Positions 51,438 to 63,204 are shown, counted from the first letter of the stretch. The stretch is 64,000 nucleotides of DNA from Mytilus galloprovincialis (GCF_965363235.1 NC_134849.1:50538122-50602121), one strand, 5' to 3'. A program made the numbers and translations. The notes: generated by a model not told the origin, from the sequence alone.

Positions 51438-54365
51438 GCTCATTTAGGTCATATAGTTCATAATTCCATGTTTCAATTGCAAACAGAAAGTGTTGTTGTG
51501 TATTTACAAAATTATGTCAATATCATGTTCTATTAACTGCCTAAGGGTTAGTGTACTGTTACATTGATGTGCCACTTAAAAACTGCTGACTCGGGATGTT
51601 AACCGATACGTCTTGTTACGCTCCATTGCACAATAAAAAATCGGTCAGTTCCCATATGTGATATGATCCTTCTGCACTTGTACGGAGAATCAATGCAAAT
51701 TATCCAAAAATAATTAGACAAAGCTCATTTCAATTCTTTACTTTTTGATTTTTTTAAACAAAGCAAAGTTCAACTACAAGTCTTTGTTATTATGCTTCGT
51801 GTTTACATGATAATACCACGTGATCACATGATTGACACCTGACTTTGTGTATTGGCCAAGAACGTTGACCCTTTCAGCAAAAAGGCAACCTTTAATCCCC
51901 ATTACATAACATAATCAGCGCAAGTACGCATGATAGACAAAGCAAATCACCTTTGCATAGATATATAAACACAAAAATGAAAATATAAATAAAGGTTTTC
52001 CGAATTTTAATAATCAATTTTTCTAGCTAAAAATAGATAGCCGGTAAGGTATGATCAGCTGACTGAAAGTAGGTCATAAATGTAAACAAATAACAAACGT
52101 AATACACATTCACAACGACAAAGAACCAATCCTGAAATAACTATTATGTAAAGAGGGTTTAAAAGTTTAAAAGTGTATTGCGTAGAAAGGGAATTATTTT
52201 CTATTGGTGTGATGTCTATATTGTCGTCACATATAAAGTGTATCAGTATTTTCATTAAAATTTGCAAGATGTTGTTGATAATTGATAGCCTGCCAACTGG
52301 CACGCAAATGGAATTGTTGTTCCATTGATTTAATAACCGATTGAAGAATAGTTGACACAATTCCACTACATTTATTTATTTGATCCTCTGACAATTTAAC
52401 CTACCAAACTTCTTTTTCTCTTTGGTTCTGGACTGTTTTCCATGTCATCATCTGCGTTTATTCCTTCATCTTTCCCCAGGGGTCCAAAAAACATCCCCGT
52501 CGTCGTAGGGCAACTTTCACTCAAATGACTAGAGAGGGGTGGGGAGGGATCACTCCTGGGCTCGGAATGGAAGCCACTACTGTTAGCACTGCTAGACAAC
52601 AAGTGACACTTTTCTGTTTTTAAAAAAAATAAGGGTTTATTATTTTTTGGCATATAAACTGCACATATATACGTCAACAATTCTTATTTATGAAATTTAT
52701 TATGTTCATAACATTAATTTTCAGTTTAAGTAACATTTGTACAAACGAACTTTTATCAAAGAGATATGTATTGCTTACATTTCGTTCTCCAACAGAAGCA
52801 GCATATATTCAACTAGAGGAAGACAGTTCGGGTAACTTAGGCATTTGGATATACACAGAACCATTGACCATTACCTGTTAATGACCCATGGAAGTGTGGG
52901 GATACTGGACTGCACGACAAACTCGTTAACACCATTGCCGCGATATTTTCGTCCATTTCTACATCATCATCGGTTTGGCTGTTGTTCTGATCCTCTCCTT
53001 CAATGTTTGGACCTCTGTGTCTACTGAAAATAATATGTACAAATTGCCCGAATTGTATATACATGTAAATCATATATACATGTACATGTATTTCAAATCA
53101 CCTTTAAATTTTTCTATAATTTGATTTCTTTAGATTACCTTTTCTTACAAATAAAAAAATAAATGTTTTAATGAAAAAATATATAAAATATATACATGCA
53201 CGTACATGTTCTAAAGAGTTATACAGCAGATATGCAGTTTCAGCAACGTGTGTCTCCAGTTGGGACTGTTATATTATTAGTATAATAGTCCCAGTTTCAA
53301 GTAGAAGCTTTAAATGTTAAAACTGTTACATCATAAAGCTAGTATACACACGAAATGACCTACACCATGTACACACGTGCACACATACATGTACCGGTAT
53401 CCCCTAGTCACAATGTTAAATCTCCTCCTGGTTCCTATCATGGGGGATCGACTGATTTTAACTTTTTTCACATCTTTGAAAATAATGTGCTATAAATGCC
53501 AGTCATTTTTTCTTCCATCGAAAATCATTTTAGTGACCAATTAACGTAGTTAATCGGTACACTAATTTTGTCAATTAAAGGATGTTGACAGCGACTTGTA
53601 CATGTATAATACCGTAAATGGCGTGTTTACTGAATTAATTTCATAACAGCAAGAAACCTACGTATTTCCTATTAGTTAATTGTATAGTAAGCCGGTATTG
53701 TATTTTACGATTTTTATCAGCTATGAACTATATTTAGACACAGGCAATAACCTGTGAATAGTTTAAATAGATATTATACAGACACAAAAGGAGTTTCAAA
53801 TAGAAAGCTGAAGCTATACCATTTAAGGAGCAAAATAAATTACTTACAATTTTGATGGCACATCTATCACGTGTGAAACTGTTCGGCTTCTTTTGTTTTC
53901 ATTAGTGTTCAGTGCCAAGTCAGCAAGTTTCGAATAATCGGTATCTTGATCAACAAGTCTTGCCGATTTCCTACTTTCTATCAGTCTTAATTCGTCCGTT
54001 TTTCTCTCTATCTCCGATTCACCACCGTTTGACAATTTTACGTTAATAATCACAACGTCATGTTCTCTATCGTGATCAATGACAATTCCTGGGACCTCAC
54101 GACCGTTCAAAGTTAAATAAAGTTTTTGGCCGTTCTTAAGTTTCACAGATGATAGAGTTTGAAATCCAGGTCCAATTATTTCATTTGCACGGACTTCCTT
54201 CCTATGTCCATCGTCAAACTGTATGGCGTATGAGGGTCCAAATACCATACTTTCTTCAGCTGTGTAATTCTGGATGCTCCCAGGATAATAACGGCCATCT
54301 TGCCACAAAGCACTGATTTTTGTCCCTATAATAGACCGTTTTGCAAGTCTCCGATTGGTAAACAT
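41695..54365 (-). CDS. ZNF395/ZNF704: ZNF395/ZNF704/SLC2A4RG (Glut4EF) family transcription factor, 526 aa, 7 exons, complete
   Basis: A nuclear regulator; vertebrate members (GLUT4 enhancer factor, HDBP1/2, PBF) bind GC-rich sites. Exons: 54365-53848, 53023-52875, 52613-52405, 49224-49124, 48528-48309, 42565-42413, 41925-41695. All junctions are GT/AG with matching phases, and the sum is 1,581 nt. Regions: the N-terminal DUF4772-like part (about 5-135; [16 protein letters not shown] and [19 protein letters not shown]); [19 protein letters not shown] (195-213), nearly identical to the vertebrate motif; basic PEPKRKRSL before the finger; one C2H2 finger with C301, C306, H319, H324 at exact family spacing; acidic [20 protein letters not shown] (431-440); and a C-terminal C-clamp with C499, C512, C515, C521 ([16 protein letters not shown]). 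One ORF-wide caution: the last exon opens with GTG (Val451), not a start. It sits head-to-head with the CULT gene. Poly(A) candidates are at 41,311-41,316 or far downstream. Confidence 0.97.
44050..45390 (+). repeat. Degenerate internal repeats with 'tttccatggtaacggcggcc'
   Basis: Blocks near 44,060-44,165, 44,865-44,950, 45,060-45,115, 45,150-45,255 and 45,300-45,385 share 'aagtttcatccagtttg', then 'gctgtttccatgg', then 'ggccattttg'. The minus-strand frame around 45,194-45,523 with a repeated KWLP.PWKQ arises from these blocks. Confidence 0.75.
45898..46057. repeat. Perfect 80-bp tandem duplication
   Basis: 'gatatgatacaatgtaacaa' through 'tgagccctgaggtaat' occurs twice, head to tail, without a visible difference. 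Confidence 0.95.
46795..46940 (-). repeat. Family A copy (short subtype)
   Basis: 'gatgtgatatgattgccaat' to 'tagctataaaaggccccga', the same subtype as 13,885-14,045. Confidence 0.75.
47460..47540. repeat. Tandem 42-bp duplication
   Basis: 'actatcagtataatatttcg' with 'accccactatttgaagttaa' occurs twice side by side. Confidence 0.85.
49700..49920 (-). repeat. Family D copy (reverse) in intron 3 of the ZNF395-type gene
   Basis: 'aaagatcagatcataaggaa' to 'gtaggtggggcataa', with a run of 'aacggacgcacagaaga' repeats. Confidence 0.75.
50068..50949 (+). mobile_element. Family E element, single-block copy
   Basis: 'aagagcctgtgtcgctcacc' to 'gggccaggtgagctaaaa', matching the ends of 27,172-28,453. 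It has one copy of most of the internal block that is duplicated there. Confidence 0.75.
51401..51437. repeat. (CT)n(AT)n microsatellite
   Basis: 'ctctctctct' passes into about 13 AT dinucleotides. Confidence 0.9.
53257..53297. repeat. Short hairpin in intron 1 of the ZNF395-type gene
   Basis: 'gggactgttatatta' and 'tataatagtccc' pair across a few bases. Confidence 0.6.
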
Positions 54366-55114
54366 AGTTTCATATATAATAAATCATATATCCAACATAA
54401 AAATATTTAGAAGTTAGCACTTAAAATGATATATTCATTGAATAATTTGTTGCTCAAAATCAGCTGTCAAATGTAAACATATGCCGGTCTTTCCACCGGT
54501 TTGTTATGGTGCTGTTAATAGGCGGAGCTTCACTGGGTATCAACAAAACCACATGATTTAACTACTGCGAGCTATTAGCTTAAAATCGCACACCTCCACA
54601 ATGTCATTGGATAACTCAAAATAGCAACAAGGTTAAGGACATAAATTAAGAAATATTTTGACAAAAATGTATATTTTCGTGGATTCTCTTTGTATTTTCA
54701 AGTGATTTCAGATACATTGAATGATGAAGATGACACTTGCTACTCAGATTACTTGAAAATTAAAGTAAAACTGCTTTAATTTGATTTGTTTTGTCAAAAC
54801 GCACCTGTCAATCAATTTCATCATGGTGTTTATAGAGATTATCATGTACTCCCGCCATGTTACTTACGTAATGAATTTCAGCAAAAAGGAAATTATTATT
54901 TAGAAAAAGGGTTTTATGACTTCATTAAATGTCAGCTTAAACCATGAGACACAATGCATATAATAATATCTGTACGTTTCGGGATGTAAATCTTCGTTAA
55001 CTGAAAAGGATGAGGGGTAATTAACGTAACTAGAACAGCCAAATTAAATCGGTCAAACATGTGACAACTGTCAAAGAGATAAACAATAAGCAAATCCCAG
55101 AGTTCATTGGAAAG
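54366..55114. promoter_or_regulatory. Shared head-to-head promoter region of the ZNF395-type and CULT genes
   Basis: The start codons are 749 bp apart and face away from each other, so both 5' UTRs and core promoters probably lie here. No clear TATA box was recognised. Words such as 'ggtctttccaccggt' and 'aggcggagcttcactggg' near 54,485-54,540 are the most GC-rich part. This is inference from gene layout. Confidence 0.4.
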
Positions 55115-58100
55115 ATGTCAGCCTCCATGAAAGCAATTTTGCATCCAATTTTACATTATTTGTTTTTGTTTTTGTCAGTTTACACATTGATGCACAGTGT
55201 ACATTGTATATCAGATGATATAACAGGTTGTTAAAAACTTAAGTTTGCTCAAATTTAAGAACACCTACTAAAAAAGTAATTTGCTTTTTGTGCATAGAAC
55301 TTTAAGTTTTGTAAAAAAAGTGTGAAGTTGGAAAATCTGCATATCAATGTTGTAGACCTGGAAATATAAGGTAGTCTAACTAGTTGAGTTTGGGAAGATT
55401 TTTTTTTTTTTTTGGGGCTCAATGGTTAGATCCTGATATTGAGAGATCAAATCTTGCTGGTACCATCCATGGATTTTCACAACATCAATTTGCAAAAACT
55501 TATTTTGTGTGTTTGCTGTCTATGAGATAACTGTATTCTATTTTAAATAAACATTGATGTTTTTGAGGTCTATAGCTCTCAGTCCAGTCCATTATTGCTG
55601 AATGCTGTACTGTAATGGATTTTTTAAATTGTTATATAAATAAAATAAATTCTACATGACCAATTTACAAAATGATATATTTGTATTTGATTAGATAATT
55701 GGATTAGTTACAATGTAAGTGATAAAATTAGTGTCTAAGTGATTGACAAAGGGATCTGTCTCATAATAGACCAATCAATGAGTTATATTTAATTAATTAA
55801 AACCAAACTGTCACCATTCATTTGCCATTTCCTTTGCTTATCTCATTTTGTAAAGATCGTGTGGAGACATGTAGGCAGTTGCCTCCTATGGCAGGCAGAC
55901 CAAAAGGAAATCTAAACTTTAGTAAAATGTTTATGATGATTAAAAGCAATGAAGTAATGCATTTTTATTAACTTTTCTAAATCAGGGTTTAAAAGGCCCA
56001 GTAGTCAGCACTTTTGTGCTGACATGAATTATCATTGATATGATTAGATTTATAAACTAACTGTTTACAAAATTTAGAATTTTTGAAATGCTAATTAAGG
56101 CTGTTCTTTTTCCTTAGCTGTATTCGGCAAAACTTTTAGGAATTTTGGTCCTTAATGCTCTTCAACTTCGTATTTTATTTGGCATTTTTAACCTTTTTTG
56201 GATTTGAGCGTCAATGATGAGTCTTTTGTAGACGAAACACGCGTCTGGCGTATATATAAAAATTAGTCCTGGTATCTATGATGAGTTTATTTACACTGAG
56301 ACTACTATGATAGTCTCAGATTTACATAACCTTTATAATCATTTTTAATAAAACATCAATTTTATAAAAGTGCAATAAAGTTATTTTTTAAAGAAATAGC
56401 TGAATCTACCAAGGCCTTATAATTACCGCCTCTAAGGCCAAAGTGATTTTTTTTCTTAAATACAGAGCCAAGATAAGGTTTATCATCCTGTTTTCCTTAA
56501 ATTTAAGCTATTTTGCTCCTTTTTTTTTTGCCTATTGTTTATTTACATTTAAGCACCCCATTATTCTTTATTACTACTGTAAATTTAGAAATTATTGCTT
56601 GCGCTTACAGACTTTATCGCGTAATAGGAATCTGAAACACATATGACTGGAGAATTTGCAACATTTGAACTATCTCTTCCTTTCATTTGAGGTGTCAAGA
56701 TATTACTTTTTCACATCAAATTCGACAGGAACTTCTGTGATGTCCTGCTATTCCGGACAAAAAGTGATAGTTTTTTTTGAGATTATTAAACAATGAACAA
56801 AAATGTGAGGTCAATTATTGTGATTTCAAGAAATGATGCATATAAATAATCATTTTAAAATACAAGTTTACATTTTTGCAAAACCAAACCTGTTGCAATT
56901 TTTAAAACTAAATAACATTAATAACAATCGTTTCTGTTTGTATTATTTTTTTTTAATCTTTATTTAGTTAGTTAGCTTTTTATACTATCACCAAAATTGT
57001 ATCATGTTGTTGTTTTCGTAGTCCCGTCATTGTTGTCATCGTCAGCATCGTTCGAAGACATAGTTTCCGAATCATAACTTATAGAAATCAATAAAACTTT
57101 ACCACAAGGTACATGTATAACCACTTAAGGAAGGTTCGGATTGATTTTGGGGGTTATAGTCTAACATTATGGAATAAGGGGCCAAAAAGGGGCGTAAATA
57201 AGCATTTTTATACGACTGCAAAAAAAGTTTTTGGGATCGTATACTGGTATGATGTCGTCCAAAGACACATTTGGTTTCTGGACAATAACTTTAGTTTAAG
57301 TCTATGGATCTCTATGAAATTTGAGAAGAAGGCTTAATACCACAAAAGGAAGTTTGGAATTGATTTTGGGAATGCTGGTCCCAACCATTTAGGAATTACA
57401 TGTAGGGGCCCAAAAGGGGCAAAAACAAGCATTTTTCTACTTTCAGGTTTATAACTTGTGTATAAGTATTTCAATTGCCCTGAAATTGTACCACAATGTT
57501 TAATACCACAAGTAGAAGGTTTGAATTCTTTTTGGGGTTATGGTGCAAACAGTTAAGGAAATAAGGACCAAAAAGGTCCTAAAAACAAACATTTTTGTAG
57601 TTTCTTGACAATAACTTGAAAAATCATGGATCTCTCTGACATTGTACCACAAGGTTCCATATCACTAAAGGAAGGCTGGGATTGAGTTTTAGGGTAATTG
57701 CCAAATTCATCATGTTCATGCAGGAATCGTGGGCCAAAAACAAGCATTTTTCCTAGTTACGAGACAATAACTTGTGTTTAAGAGTATGGATCTTTCTGCA
57801 ATTGTACTACAAGGTTCCATACTACAAAGGAAAGGCTGGGATTCAGTTTTGGGGTAATTGCTCCAAGGGGGTATTCAAAAGTTTGGGGTTTTTAATTTTT
57901 CTTAAGGGGTTCAAATTTCTTTTTCAAAATTTGTCAAATTTCAAGGAATAGATTACCTTAGCCGTATTCATGGTATTTGGCACAACTTTTTGGAATTTTG
58001 TATCCTCAATGCCCTTCAACTTTGAACTTGTTTGGCTTTATAACTATTTTGATATGAGCGTCACTGATAAGTCTCATGTAGACGAAACATGAGTCTGGCG

Positions 58101-60161
58101 TACTAAATTATAATCCTTGTACTTTTGATAACTATTAAAAAGAAGATTTTCAAGAAGAATCTTTAATTGCACAGTATTGCCCAATAGATTAGTAAGATCT
58201 TGACATTTATTTTGTGTCAAAAACCTATGTCAAAAATTGATCACAATCCAAATTCAGACAGTATCAAGCTTGAATATTGTGTCCAAATTTGCCCCAACTG
58301 TTCAGGGTTTAACATCTCTGGTCGCATCTGAGGCTGCACTCAGCAAAACAATTTATTGTAGTTGCCAGACAATAACTTGTGTTTACGTGTATGAATCTCT
58401 CTGAAATTATACCACAAGTTTCCATACTTCAATGGGATGGTTTTGGATTAACTTTGGGGGTTATGGTTCAAATCATTTAGTAATTAGGGGCAAACAAAGG
58501 GGAAAACAAGGGTTTTTCTGGTTAAAGGACAATTGAGACAATTTTAAAAGCAGTGTAAGGGAGGTAATCCAAATCAATTTAAAGAACATTGTTTGATTAT
58601 CTCCCTTACACTGCTTGTAAATTATGTATTTAAAAGAAATGATGATTAGATATAGGAAGATGTGGTGTGAGTGCCAATGAGACAACTCTCCATCCAATTA
58701 ACAATTTATAAAAGTTAACCATTATAGGTCAATGTACGGCCTTCAACACAGAGCCCTGGCTCACACCAAAAAAGTTACAACAAGCTATAAAGGACCCCAG
58801 AATTACTAGTGTAAAACAATTCAAACAGGAAAACCAATTGTCTATAGCTAATCTATATAAAAAACAAGAAACGAGAAACACGTATAAATTACATTAACTG
58901 ATTAACAAACGACAACTACTGTACATCAGATTCCTGACTTAGGACAAGTGCAAACATATGCAGCGGGATTAAAAGTTTTAATGGTACCAAACCTTCTCCC
59001 TTTTTCTTAAACAATAGCATGAGCATGCCATAACATCACAACATAGAAAACCACACTATAAGATATCAATCGGAAGACTTAACTTTAATCAAAAAATGTA
59101 ATTTAACACACTATGAACGAATAAATTTGATCTGCAATACCTGAATGCAGATTCATAGTTAATAAAATATTATTAGGGACAAACATTCAAGGCCAAAAAG
59201 CAAACAAATAAATCCAAACAAAGCCATGGCAAGACACAACCGCCAAATATTTAACCTTTCGAAAATAATCACGGTTTTCATAATATATATAGGTAAATGA
59301 AAAATAACTTTGTCGTTTTAGGTATACTACTTATGTGAATATAAAAACTACCTACTAGTCTGACTCTGACAAGATGTTTTTGTTATTACTTGGTTGTTTT
59401 GTAAATAGCACTGCATGATCTGATGTTTCCATTTATTAAATTAATATGATTAACAAGAAAAATTATGCAAGAGGTTCTTTTATATCCTATGAACTACAAT
59501 CTTTGATCTTGATATGATGTATATTTTACAGATTATTTACTATGCAGGAAGTGTAGCCATGAAATTGCTTTGATCTTGATATGATAGATATAGGAGGATG
59601 TGGTATGAGTGCCAATGTGACATCTCTCAATCCAAATAACAATTAATAAAAGTAAACCATTACAGGTCAAGGTGTATATTTTACAGATTCTTTGATCTTG
59701 ATATCATGTTAATTTATAGCCCATTTATGGGCATCATGTTTTCTGGTATGTGCGTCCGTTTGTTCGTCCGTCCGTCCGCCTGCCTATTTGTCCTTCCGCC
59801 TGTTCGTCCGTCTGTCCTGCTTCAGGTTTAAGTTTTTGGTCCAGGTGGTTTTTGATGAAACTTACTACACCTTTTTCCTATGATATGATCTTTCTAATTT
59901 TAATTCTTGATATCATGTACATGTATATTTTACAGATTATTTGATCTTGATATCATGTACATGTATATTTTTACAGATTATTTGATCTTGATATATATAA
60001 TGTATATTTTACAGATTATTTGCTCTGCAGGAAGTGTGGCCATGAGATAGCTAGGGGAACTGATCTGACTGCAGTGCCTTCTAAATTAGCACATCGACAG
60101 AGAAATGATACCATATCAGGAGTCAAAGATGTTCTAATACAGCTGTTTCAAAATCCACATG
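55115..60161 (+). CDS. Secreted CULT (cereblon-like) domain protein, first two exons of a partial gene
   Basis: CULT is the zinc-binding, thalidomide-binding domain of cereblon; it also occurs alone in secreted animal proteins. Exon 1 is 55115-55226 (alternative in-frame start 55127): a clear signal peptide, MKAILHPILHYLFLFLSVYT..., ending SDDIT. Exon 2 is 60015-60161. The junction ACA-G|gttgtt / tattttacag|AT, phase 1, makes Asp followed by YLLCRKCGHEIARGTDL, then VPSKLAHRQRN and VKDVLIQLFQNPHG. The CRKCG pair would be the first half of the zinc site; the second CxxC and the Trp cage must be in later exons, which I could not find by 64,000. The donor gttgtt is weak, so the link of exon 1 to exon 2 is less certain than exon 2 itself. 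Exon 2 is flanked by duplicated copies of its own splice junctions. The 4.8-kb intron is filled with repeats. Confidence 0.7.
55985..56295 (+). repeat. Dispersed family B copy
   Basis: 'ggcccagtagtcagcacttt' to 'cgcgtctggcgtatat' and 'cctggtatctatgatgag'. Relatives are at 57,940-58,140 and within 61,400-62,640. Confidence 0.75.
57040..58360. repeat. Family C array with an inserted family B piece
   Basis: 57,100-57,850 has five blocks of about 150-160 bp sharing 'ccacaaggttccatac', 'gattgattttgggg', 'caaaaacaagcatttt' and 'gacaataacttg'. 57,940-58,140 is family B. 58,220-58,360 has 'gccccaactgttcagggttt', the family C 3' part. Confidence 0.7.
58540..58623. repeat. Hairpin, 28-bp arms
   Basis: 'gcagtgtaagggaggtaatc' pairs with 'gattatctcccttacactgc'; the loop is about 25 bases. 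Confidence 0.75.
58645..59130 (-). repeat. Near full-length family A copy
   Basis: 'gatataggaagatgtggtgt' through 'cttcaacacagagccctggc', 'acgagaaacacgtataaatt' and 'ccttctccctttttctt'. It is the uninterrupted counterpart of the split copy at 26,965-28,690 and the inverse of 63,460-63,915. Confidence 0.85.
59505..60014 (+). repeat. Tandem 40-bp repeats carrying copies of the CULT exon 2 acceptor, with nested A and D insertions
   Basis: 'tttgatcttgatatcatgt' followed by 'atgtatattttacagatta' is repeated about five times. Copies of 'attttacagatt' lie at about 59,524, 59,688, 59,928, 59,970 and 60,007; the last is the real acceptor. The copy at 59,532-59,568 continues into exon sequence. A short family A piece (59,585-59,670) and a family D copy (59,710-59,900) have inserted between units. 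Confidence 0.8.
59532..59568 (+). pseudogene. Truncated duplicate of the start of CULT exon 2
   Basis: After an AG acceptor-like word the sequence reads DYLLCRKCSHEIA in the exon 2 phase, differing from exon 2 by silent changes and one Gly-to-Ser, then runs into the tandem repeat. It is a partial exon duplication. It has no visible donor, so it is unlikely to be used. Confidence 0.7.
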
Positions 60162-60256
60162 GTAATACTTAATTCAAAATCCACTTGGTAATACTTAATT
60201 CAAAATCCACATGGTAAAACTCTATTTAAAATCCACATGGAATACTTTATTCAAAA
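60152..60256 (+). repeat. Four tandem copies of the CULT exon 2 donor junction
   Basis: 'tcaaaatccacatggtaata' is repeated with about 27-bp spacing: the true junction at 60161, then 'ccacttggtaatac', 'ccacatggtaaaac' and 'ccacatggaatac'. The first three keep a GT donor context, so alternative donors are possible. Confidence 0.85.
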
Positions 60257-60404
60257 GATTTCTTAACCAAATAAATAATGATTTTGATATCTCTAGTGAT
60301 CCAGTATTTTAAAATGAGAATACACTGGGTATAGTTTGCTGACTATATGGTATTGTTATCTCCAAGCGAAAAAAGATCTCTTAATGCATGTTATACATGT
60401 ACAT

Positions 60405-61200
60405 GTGTACATATGGTGTGTGATAGGCTGTCATCTTATCGCTTTCAGTGGAACCTGAAAATAAACTATGTAAAAACTAAATGTGTGATATTTAACACAT
60501 GTGGTGTTTATTAGGTTTAAAATAAACAATCAACAATATTACAGTATACGTAGAAAATGTTAAACATTATAGATATTTGGGAGTCATATTTCCAGCATCT
60601 GCACCATGCATTTACAGAGGCCAAGTCTGAACTGCAAAAAGGGGTAAAAGACCTTTTTAAAACTAAAAAAAATCATTTAATGACTCACTTCAAAAAATAT
60701 CAATTCATTTATATACATGATATAGTTGATATAGCCAATTTTACCTTATGGAATCAAAAATACTGTATGGGGTACCCGATGCTGGCAATCCTTCAAAACT
60801 CGAGGATTCTTCTTTTTATAAACTATGTAATGATTTCATACTTTTAAAAATTGAATGTAAAAAGTAAATATATACATGGTGTGAACAGAAAGAGCACACA
60901 CAATATGCAGTCATGGCATACGTCAGACATTTACCCATTCAATTGTCTATTTCGATACTTCAATATTGCAACTTTAGAAAAATCTGAAGACTTATGTACT
61001 ACCACTTTCTAAAATTCTCCATGAAAAAGTTCACACTTCATGGTGTAGTTATATATCATTAAAGTTTTGGAGTTTATGGATATCACTATCAACAGTTAAC
61101 TACATAAGAGTAAATATTGTGTTAAAATATAGTCCTAGAAAAACTTAAGGGAATGTAGATGTATATAAAAGAATGGAAGATTAACACTTTAGTAATGTAT
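60405..61200 (+). mobile_element. Degenerate non-LTR retrotransposon (LINE) fragment, C-terminal part of reverse transcriptase
   Basis: Translated pieces in order: RLSSYRFQWNLKINYVKTKC (60,425-60,484, the 'W.L.VN..KTK' region), VKHYRYLGVIFPAS (60,560-60,600, the YLG motif), FTEAKSELQKGVKDLFKTKK (60,611-60,670) and ILYGVPDAGNP (60,760-60,795, the 'LYG.E.WG' position). They lie in different frames, so at least two frameshifts and some stops are present. The pattern is that of Jockey/CR1-type reverse transcriptase. The 5' part, endonuclease and tail were not found. Confidence 0.75.
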
Positions 61201-61398
61201 TGCAGAAATAATTTTTAATCATTTTATTCATAATCGCCATTTTGAACTTGTTTTTGTTTAAAATTCCCTTTCCTGTAATAAAACTGCTACTCTAAACTGT
61301 TTTTGAAATTGTAAGGAAATTGGTTAGATGATTTTTAAGGAAGAAAATGCTATGAATCTAGTCTGATAACAGATTTCGACAATTTTTCCAGATCCTCC

Positions 61399-62640
61399 AT
61401 TTAAAGTGAGAATTGTTGCCAGTAGATCGAAACTACTAGAACTATTGTTGTTGGTAAACTGTGCAAATTACAAAATTCTAAGTCTTTTCGTTCATTTTTA
61501 CTACATATTTCTGGCTGCTGTATTTAATTTTTCATGACAAAACATGTTTTGATTAGTACATATTATTGGAATCCGTGTAATATGACAGATGGGACCTCCT
61601 CATCTGCCATATTTTGCATGAGTCTTGTAGACGAAATGCACGTCTGGCTTACTAAATTATAATCCTGGTACTTTTGATAACTACATGTATTTAAACCACT
61701 GGGTAGATGCCACTGCTCGTGGACGTTTCGTCCTGGAGGGTATCACCAGCCCAGTAAATTAAAGTTAGAATTGTTGCCAGTAGATCGAAACTACTAGAAC
61801 TATTGTTGTTGGTAGCTAAATTGTGAAAATTACAAAATTAAAAATCATAAGCATTTGTCTTTTCGTAGATTTTTGTTTGATTTTTACTAAATATTTGTGC
61901 TTGCTGTATCTCATTTCTCATTACAAAACATATTTTGATGCGTACGTACATGTATTATTGCAATCAATGTTATATGACAGATGTGACCTCCTCATCTGCA
62001 ACATTTTGCATGAGTCTTATGTAGAAGAAACGCACGTCTGGCGTACTAAATTATAATCCTGGTACTTTTGATAACTACATGTATTTAAACCACTGGGTAG
62101 ATGCCACTGCTCGTGGACGTTTCGTCCTGGAGGGTATCACCAGCCCAGTAAATTAAAGTTAGAATTGTTGCCAGTAGATTGAAACTACTAGAACTATTGT
62201 TGTTGGTAGCTAAATTGTGAAAATTACAAAATTAAAAATCATAAGCATTTGTCTTTTCATAGATTTTTGTTTGATTTTTACTAAATATTTGTGCTTGCTG
62301 TATCTCATTTCTCATTACAAAACATATTTTGATGCGTACATATACTTTTGATAACTACATGTATTAAAACCACTGGGTCGATGCCACTGCTGTTGGACGT
62401 TTCGTCCCAGAGGGTATCACCAGCCCAGTAGTCAACATTTCGGTGTTGACATGAATATCAATAATGTGGTCATTTTTATAAATTTCCTGTTTACAAAACT
62501 TTGAATTTTTCGAAAAACTAAGGATTTTCTTATCCCAGGCATAGATTGATTACCTTAGTTGTATTTGGCACAACTTTTTGGAATTTTGGATCCTCAATGC
62601 TCTTCAACTTTGTACTTGGCTGTTTGGTCTTTAAAGAATA
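61399..62640 (+). repeat. Family B element with three tandem units
   Basis: Units beginning 'agaattgttgccagtagat' lie at about 61,399, 61,759 and 62,151. The first two (about 357 and 392 bp) end in 'ggtatcaccagcccagtaaa'. The third has lost its middle and continues into the unique right part ('gtcaacatttcggtgttgac' to 'cttcaactttgtacttggct'). Confidence 0.8.
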
Positions 62641-62884
62641 AGATGCTTATTGAGATATATTCTGATTATTTAAATTTTTAAAGATGCTGTGTCTCAAACA
62701 AATATAGATTATAAATGAGAAAATTGGAATGAATATTAATCAGTGAGTTAGAGTTATCTCTCTTTAACCATCACTTCTTTAGGCTTAATTTAAAATTCAC
62801 CTATAGGATCTTCTTATAAACTGTTAAAAATCTGTTTGAATTTTGTCAGTTAACAGAGAGGTTCATTAACATTTAATAGCTTTG

Positions 62885-63030
62885 GGGTCCTTTATAGCTT
62901 GCTGTGAGCCAAGGCTCTGTGTTGAAGACTGTACTTTGACCTGTTATGGTTTACTTTTACAAATTGTGACTTGGATGGAAAGTTGTCGCATTGACATACA
63001 ACCACATCAATGATCTTCTTATATCATTTT
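62885..63030 (+). repeat. Family A copy, 3' part
   Basis: 'tatagcttgctgtgagccaa' to 'cgcattgacatacaaccaca'. Confidence 0.75.
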
Positions 63031-63204
63031 TGTATTAAAAAACAAAATTAATTACTGGTTAACAAGAAATTCTCTGTAGATCAAAACTGACTTTTCACAA
63101 AAAAATATTAAAAAAAAGTTTTTCCTGCCTCCTTGGCCTTTGTAACTTTCACATGTATGGGGAAACCAACATCCATTTTTTAATGGCCTTAGTATATATG
63201 TAAG

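Noticed and set aside
52055-52366. 103-aa minus-strand frame in intron 3 of the ZNF395-type gene
   Set aside because: AT-rich intronic sequence with no splice signals or recognisable protein; the flanking exons join in phase without it.
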